DNA of 64,000 nucleotides from Flavobacterium aquatile LMG 4008 = ATCC 11947. Lineage in GTDB: Bacteria > Bacteroidota > Bacteroidia > Flavobacteriales > Flavobacteriaceae. Where the stretch lies: positions 248,001 to 312,000 of the forward strand of contig NZ_JRHH01000002.1 in assembly GCF_000757385.1 (NCBI RefSeq), in the 5' to 3' direction. Position 1 is the first letter of the stretch; every line of letters starts with the position of its first letter. Both the position numbers and the translations under genes were made by a program. The notes under the pieces were generated by a model. It made no database searches. It was not told the DNA's origin and was given only the letters and a program-made list of their open reading frames with translations. Of this stretch, positions 60,976 through 64,000 are shown one piece after another.

Positions 60976-61689
60976 GTGAATAAAATAATAGTAGTATTGC
61001 TTTTTATTACTTCAAATTTAATTGGTCAAACAAATTCAAAATTTGTTTATGGAGTTACAGCAATTGTAAATAAAGACTCTAAAGTAGATGAAATGATGAA
61101 ATCATTGAGCCCAAACTATGAAAATTTAATTTCTGGAATAGAATTTAATTTAATTACAAATGATTCTATTGCTTCATTTAGTATCAATAAAAAAACGGTA
61201 CCAGATGATGTAGGAGTGCAAATGTTTCTCACATTAAGCAATTACAGCGTACTAAATCAAACAAAAGAATTTCTTTTTACAGAAAAAAAGTATGACTACC
61301 TTGAGAAGAATTATACTGTTAAAGATTCAGTTTACAAGAATTGGCAAATTCTAGATGAATCAAAAGAAATAATGGGCTACAAATGTTGCAAAGCAATAGG
61401 CGAAAAAATAATAATAAATGATGCTGGAAAATTTACTGACAAAATAATTGCTTGGTTTTGTCCGTCAATTCCTTTACAATATGGTCCGATTGGTTATGGA
61501 AATTTACCCGGTTTGATTTTTGAATTGCAAACAAAAAAAACATTGTACGGATTAAAAAAAATTGAGTATAATAGTACTGAAAGTATTGCGTTAATAGATG
61601 AGAAAAATATTTCAATTAAATATGAAGATTTTGTAAAAATTATTAAAGAATCAAGAGAAAAAAGAAAACAAATGATGAATGGGAACTAA
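60976..61689 (+). CDS. GLPGLI family protein, first of three
   Basis: 237 residues, GTG start at 60976 (no in-frame ATG fits), signal peptide MNKIIVVLLFITSNLIGQ. The family core reads IIAWFCPSIPLQYGPIGYGN then NLPGLIFELQ. A Cys pair lies in GYKCCKA. It is exported; its function is unknown. It overlaps the next GLPGLI gene by 11 bp. Confidence 0.87.
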   Translation: MNKIIVVLLFITSNLIGQTNSKFVYGVTAIVNKDSKVDEMMKSLSPNYENLISGIEFNLITNDSIASFSINKKTVPDDVGVQMFLTLSNYSVLNQTKEFLFTEKKYDYLEKNYTVKDSVYKNWQILDESKEIMGYKCCKAIGEKIIINDAGKFTDKIIAWFCPSIPLQYGPIGYGNLPGLIFELQTKKTLYGLKKIEYNSTESIALIDEKNISIKYEDFVKIIKESREKRKQMMNGN

Positions 61690-62416
61690 AAAAATTCTTC
61701 TACTTTTTTTACTAAATACACTTATTTTATTTTCACAAAATAAAAGTGGAGAAGTTGTATATAAAGTTGTCTTTAGTCAAGATTCAACCTTGCAAAAAAA
61801 ATCTGATCGTTTAAACCAATTACAACAACAAGCCGCTAATGGTAGTTCAAAAATTAGACTTGATTTAATATTTAACAAAGAGTTTTCACAGTTTTCATTG
61901 CAGAAATCAATAGAAGATAACGATGTAAAGTTGGCCATTGCATGGGCAAATTGCAGTAATACTATTTATTGTGATTTAAAAGCAAAAAAAAGTTACTATA
62001 ATACCGAGTCAAATTCAATGGGAATAGTTAAAAAAGATGAGTTTTTAATATACAATGAATTAGGCAACGATTGGGTTGAAAGTACTGAAACCAAAAAAAT
62101 TGATACGTTTGATTGTTATAAAGCAACTAAGATTATTGAGTTTTCAACTGAAAAAGGAATACAAAAAAAAGAGATAATTGCATGGTATTGTCCGAAAATC
62201 CCGTATTCTTTTGGTCCTAAAGGATATTGCGGACTTCCTGGCATGATTCTAGAACTAACTGACAAGAATGTAACATTTATCGCAGAAAAAATTATTTTAA
62301 AAGATGACAACATTGAAATAAAAATGCCTAAAAAAGGCAAATTGATTTCTAACTCGGAATATCAAACTATTTTAAAAAGCAGATTTGAAGAAGCAAAAAA
62401 AAGTGTAGAAAAATAA
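61679..62416 (+). CDS. GLPGLI family protein, second of three
   Basis: 245 residues with a signal peptide (KKILLLFLLNTLILFSQ). Core: IIAWYCPKIPYSFGPKGYCG then GLPGMILELTDK. The body shares the TKKIDTFDCYKATKI segment type with its neighbours. It overlaps the first copy by 11 bp, so the two are coupled. Confidence 0.88.
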   Translation: MGTKKILLLFLLNTLILFSQNKSGEVVYKVVFSQDSTLQKKSDRLNQLQQQAANGSSKIRLDLIFNKEFSQFSLQKSIEDNDVKLAIAWANCSNTIYCDLKAKKSYYNTESNSMGIVKKDEFLIYNELGNDWVESTETKKIDTFDCYKATKIIEFSTEKGIQKKEIIAWYCPKIPYSFGPKGYCGLPGMILELTDKNVTFIAEKIILKDDNIEIKMPKKGKLISNSEYQTILKSRFEEAKKSVEK

Positions 62417-62457
62417 TTTCGAAAGCAACTTTTAATCATGTCAAAGCTAATAAATAA

Positions 62458-62529
62458 ACTAGTAGTCAAAAAATTGCAAATACATCTTATCAATTAGCAT
62501 TAACTGCATGTGTTTTGGGTGGATTATAA
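62458..62529 (+). pseudogene. 3' remnant of a small secreted peptide gene
   Basis: A short frame ends IANTSYQLALTACVLGGL and stop. Compare the end of the intact peptide at 63671: TQAGLTAQLTCILAGG. There is a stop codon just upstream and no start. A hairpin (AAATCCTA at 62544-62551, TAGGATTT at 62565-62572) follows, as for the other peptide genes. It is the 3' end of an eroded copy. Confidence 0.5.
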
Positions 62530-62543
62530 AATTTAAAACAAAT

Positions 62544-62575
62544 AAATCCTATGCTTTTTAAGTCTAGGATTTTAA
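62544..62575 (+). terminator. Hairpin after the peptide remnant
   Basis: 8-bp perfect arms (62544-62551 and 62565-62572) and a short T run, 14 bp after the remnant stop and just before the third GLPGLI gene. Confidence 0.5.
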
Positions 62576-62590
62576 AACTTAATTAAATAT

Positions 62591-63292
62591 ATGAGATTTT
62601 TATTTTTTTTACTATTTTTTCAAACATTATTTTCTCAAAGCACTATTGAAGTTGTTTATAAATCCTCTTTTAACGGAGATTTCTTAAGTAAGGAAAATAA
62701 AGACAATCCAAACTTAAAAACTTTCAATAATGGTATAGAAAACAAAATAAGTACACTTAAGTTTCAATTATTGATTAATGAAAATAAATCATTATTCAAA
62801 TCAATTCCTGAAATGGAAAGAGAAGGTGAAACTACTGGCGAGAAAATGGCAAAAATTGTTACAGGATTTGAAAATAAATATTATACTGATTTAAAATTAA
62901 AGAAAATAATAATTGATGAAGTCTTTGCAGATAAGAATGATAAAGTTGATCTTGGTTTTGATACTTATAAATGGGAGTTTTTAAATGAAACTAAAGAAAT
63001 AAATGGATATAAATGTTATTTAGCTAAAACTAAATTTGCACATTTAGATGTATTTGCATGGTATTGCCCAAAATTACCCTATTCCTTTGGACCGATGGAA
63101 TTTAGTAATTTACCTGGTTTAGTTTTAGAACTTCAAAAAGGAAATGTAATTTTTCAAGTAGAAAAAATCACATTAGATTCAAAAAATAAGATAGATTTTG
63201 ATATCACAAAATTTCAAACCATTACAAAAGAGGAACGAGATATTTATCTAAAAAAACAACGAGAATCATTTGGTATTAAATACGGAAATTAA
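62591..63292 (+). CDS. GLPGLI family protein, third of three
   Basis: 233 residues with a signal peptide (MRFLFFLLFFQTLFSQ). Core: VFAWYCPKLPYSFGPMEFSN then NLPGLVLELQKG. ETKEINGYKCYLAKTKF is the family's usual approach segment. It is exported; its function is unknown. It starts 62 bp after a peptide remnant, in the alternating order seen through this cluster. Confidence 0.88.
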   Translation: MRFLFFLLFFQTLFSQSTIEVVYKSSFNGDFLSKENKDNPNLKTFNNGIENKISTLKFQLLINENKSLFKSIPEMEREGETTGEKMAKIVTGFENKYYTDLKLKKIIIDEVFADKNDKVDLGFDTYKWEFLNETKEINGYKCYLAKTKFAHLDVFAWYCPKLPYSFGPMEFSNLPGLVLELQKGNVIFQVEKITLDSKNKIDFDITKFQTITKEERDIYLKKQRESFGIKYGN

Positions 63293-63390
63293 TTTTCAAA
63301 TACAGTAAATTATCACAAAAGAAGAAAATGCTGCAATTGCAAAAGCAAAATTATAAGAAATGTTAAACAATAGATAATCAATTGTATTTA

Positions 63391-63612
63391 ATGAAATTTA
63401 TTTTAGCATTTCTATTTTTACTCATATGTATATTCTCCCAAACTCTAACCCTAACAGGCGTTATCTCTGACGACATAAGTAAACCACTTGAGTCGGCTAA
63501 TATTATTGCCAAACCTTTACAAGAAAAAGCAACTTTAAAATTCTACAACTTTGTAGAAATCATTCTACAGCATTTTAAAACGGCAAACAAAATAAAAATC
63601 TTACAATTGTAA
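63391..63612 (+). pseudogene. Truncated N-terminus of a CarboxypepD_reg-like/TonB receptor-type protein
   Basis: I use the ATG at 63391 (the TTG at 63382 is in frame but less likely). Residues 1-51 have a signal peptide (MKFILAFLFLLICIFSQ) and the start of a CarboxypepD_reg-type domain (LTGVISDDISKPLESANIIA then KPLQEKATLKF). In related receptors the domain continues from KF; here the frame runs into the duplicated leader at about 63540 and stops after 22 residues. The break shows a deletion or recombination. The product is likely non-functional. Confidence 0.65.
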
Positions 63613-63660
63613 TGTAAACAATTGGCCAAAAGTTTATAAAATATATTTATAAATTTAACA
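63537..63660 (+). repeat. Duplicated leader, copy 2
   Basis: Near-identical to 60543-60672. It begins with a perfect inverted pair TTCTACA / TGTAGAA (63541-63558) that is imperfect in copy 1. It ends directly before the intact small peptide gene and is probably its promoter and leader. Confidence 0.78.
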
Positions 63661-63670
63661 CATTAAAAAA

Positions 63671-63946
63671 ATGAAAAAAGTATTTTTTACAGCTATCGCA
63701 ATGATAGCTTTTACTAGTGTTTCAATGGCAAATACAATTGCAGTTGAAAAAAAGGTTAGTGAAATTGAAATTAAAAAAGAGAGTAAAAGAAATAAAAAAT
63801 CTTTACCATTGAAACGTGGACTTACTTTATGTGAGATGATTGGGACAATCGCTGCACATGATGTTTTTATTGCAACAGGAAATACAAACGCTGCTACCCA
63901 AGCCGGACTTACAGCTCAATTAACTTGTATTCTTGCAGGAGGTTAA
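63671..63946 (+). CDS. Small secreted two-Cys peptide, intact
   Basis: 91 residues. Signal peptide MKKVFFTAIAMIAFTSVSMA, then a charged linker (EKKVSEIEIKKESKRNKKS), then a helical part with Cys in LTLCEMIGTIAAHDVF and a second in QLTCILAGG at the end. Related short peptides occur in Flavobacteria. The role is unknown. The signal peptide makes it a secreted or periplasmic product; the gene is in a cluster with GLPGLI proteins. Confidence 0.68.
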   Translation: MKKVFFTAIAMIAFTSVSMANTIAVEKKVSEIEIKKESKRNKKSLPLKRGLTLCEMIGTIAAHDVFIATGNTNAATQAGLTAQLTCILAGG

Positions 63947-63953
63947 TAAATGT

Positions 63954-63985
63954 TGCACTTGATAATCTTTTTTATCAAGTGCATT
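63954..63985 (+). terminator. Hairpin after the small peptide gene
   Basis: 12-bp perfect arms TGCACTTGATAA (63954-63965) and TTATCAAGTGCA (63972-63983) with a 6-base loop. The following T run is short. It lies 7 bp after the stop. Confidence 0.65.
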
Positions 63986-64000
63986 TATAAATTCAAACTA

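Noticed and set aside
63671..63946. Double-glycine bacteriocin precursor
   Set aside because: The Gly-Gly is at the extreme C-terminus, and the N-terminus is an ordinary signal peptide, so there is no cleavable GG leader.

Overview
The window is AT-rich bacterial chromosome with the marks of a Flavobacteriaceae genome, most likely Flavobacterium or a close relative. The evidence is a gliding lipoprotein gene (gldH), three large secreted proteins ending in type IX secretion sorting domains, a CarboxypepD_reg/TonB-dependent receptor, a carotenoid lycopene cyclase, GLPGLI-family proteins, TAnnTTTG-type -7 promoter boxes, and many short dispersed inverted repeats between genes. I found no rRNA, tRNA, CRISPR array, intact insertion sequence or prophage. 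Most of the window reads as ordinary core chromosome; accessory-looking stretches lie at about 50.6-54.7 kb and 60.5-64 kb.

Layout. 0-6.1 kb, minus strand: a truncated class A penicillin-binding protein, gldH, ricT, then a tight ferredoxin-trhP-trhO group for tRNA wobble-uridine hydroxylation, and a bacilliredoxin. 6.2-8.2 kb: a TPR protein and lycopene cyclase crtY. 8.2-16.3 kb: a metal-homeostasis island with an exported thioredoxin-like protein, a TonB receptor, a divergent DtxR/MntR-type regulator, a ZIP transporter, a small secreted Cys protein, and the FeoA/FeoB/Cys-rich-peptide iron transporter, ending in an SCO copper chaperone. 16.4-26.4 kb: a type IX-secreted beta-propeller protein, an M13 peptidase, a GLPGLI protein, an SDR protein, a large membrane M28 peptidase and a zinc-ribbon protein. 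26.4-31.7 kb: a composite of dispersed repeats, a GNAT-nitrilase fusion, tandem tailless ssb genes, an HRDC protein, a small Lys/Cys-rich protein with a TTG start, ferritin and a CAT-like acetyltransferase. 31.7-38.3 kb: HAD hydrolase, metG, LD-carboxypeptidase, YraN and an alpha/beta hydrolase. 38.5-50 kb: a type IX-secreted metzincin protease, a duplicated DUF4394 lipoprotein, mfd, an SDR-type threonine dehydrogenase, and amt.

50-64 kb is the least ordinary part. A 2OG-Fe(II) oxygenase is followed by an in-frame duplicate of its last 23 codons and an 11-bp tandem repeat. Next is a two-gene operon of a NUDIX hydrolase overlapping a PLD-nuclease/SF2-helicase/DUF3427 protein, a candidate defence or DNA-processing module. 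A lipoprotein with a repeated GMNPxHGQxGHxC motif and a repeat-rich gap follow. The window ends in a cluster of three GLPGLI genes interleaved with small secreted two-cysteine peptide genes. That cluster shows decay: one peptide gene has lost its start, another survives only as its 3' end, and a TonB-receptor-type N-terminus is cut off and joined to a duplicated leader sequence.

The features most worth follow-up are the paired ho5U pathways (TrhP and TrhO sharing a C-terminal domain next to a ferredoxin), the NUDIX-helicase operon, and the GLPGLI/peptide cluster.
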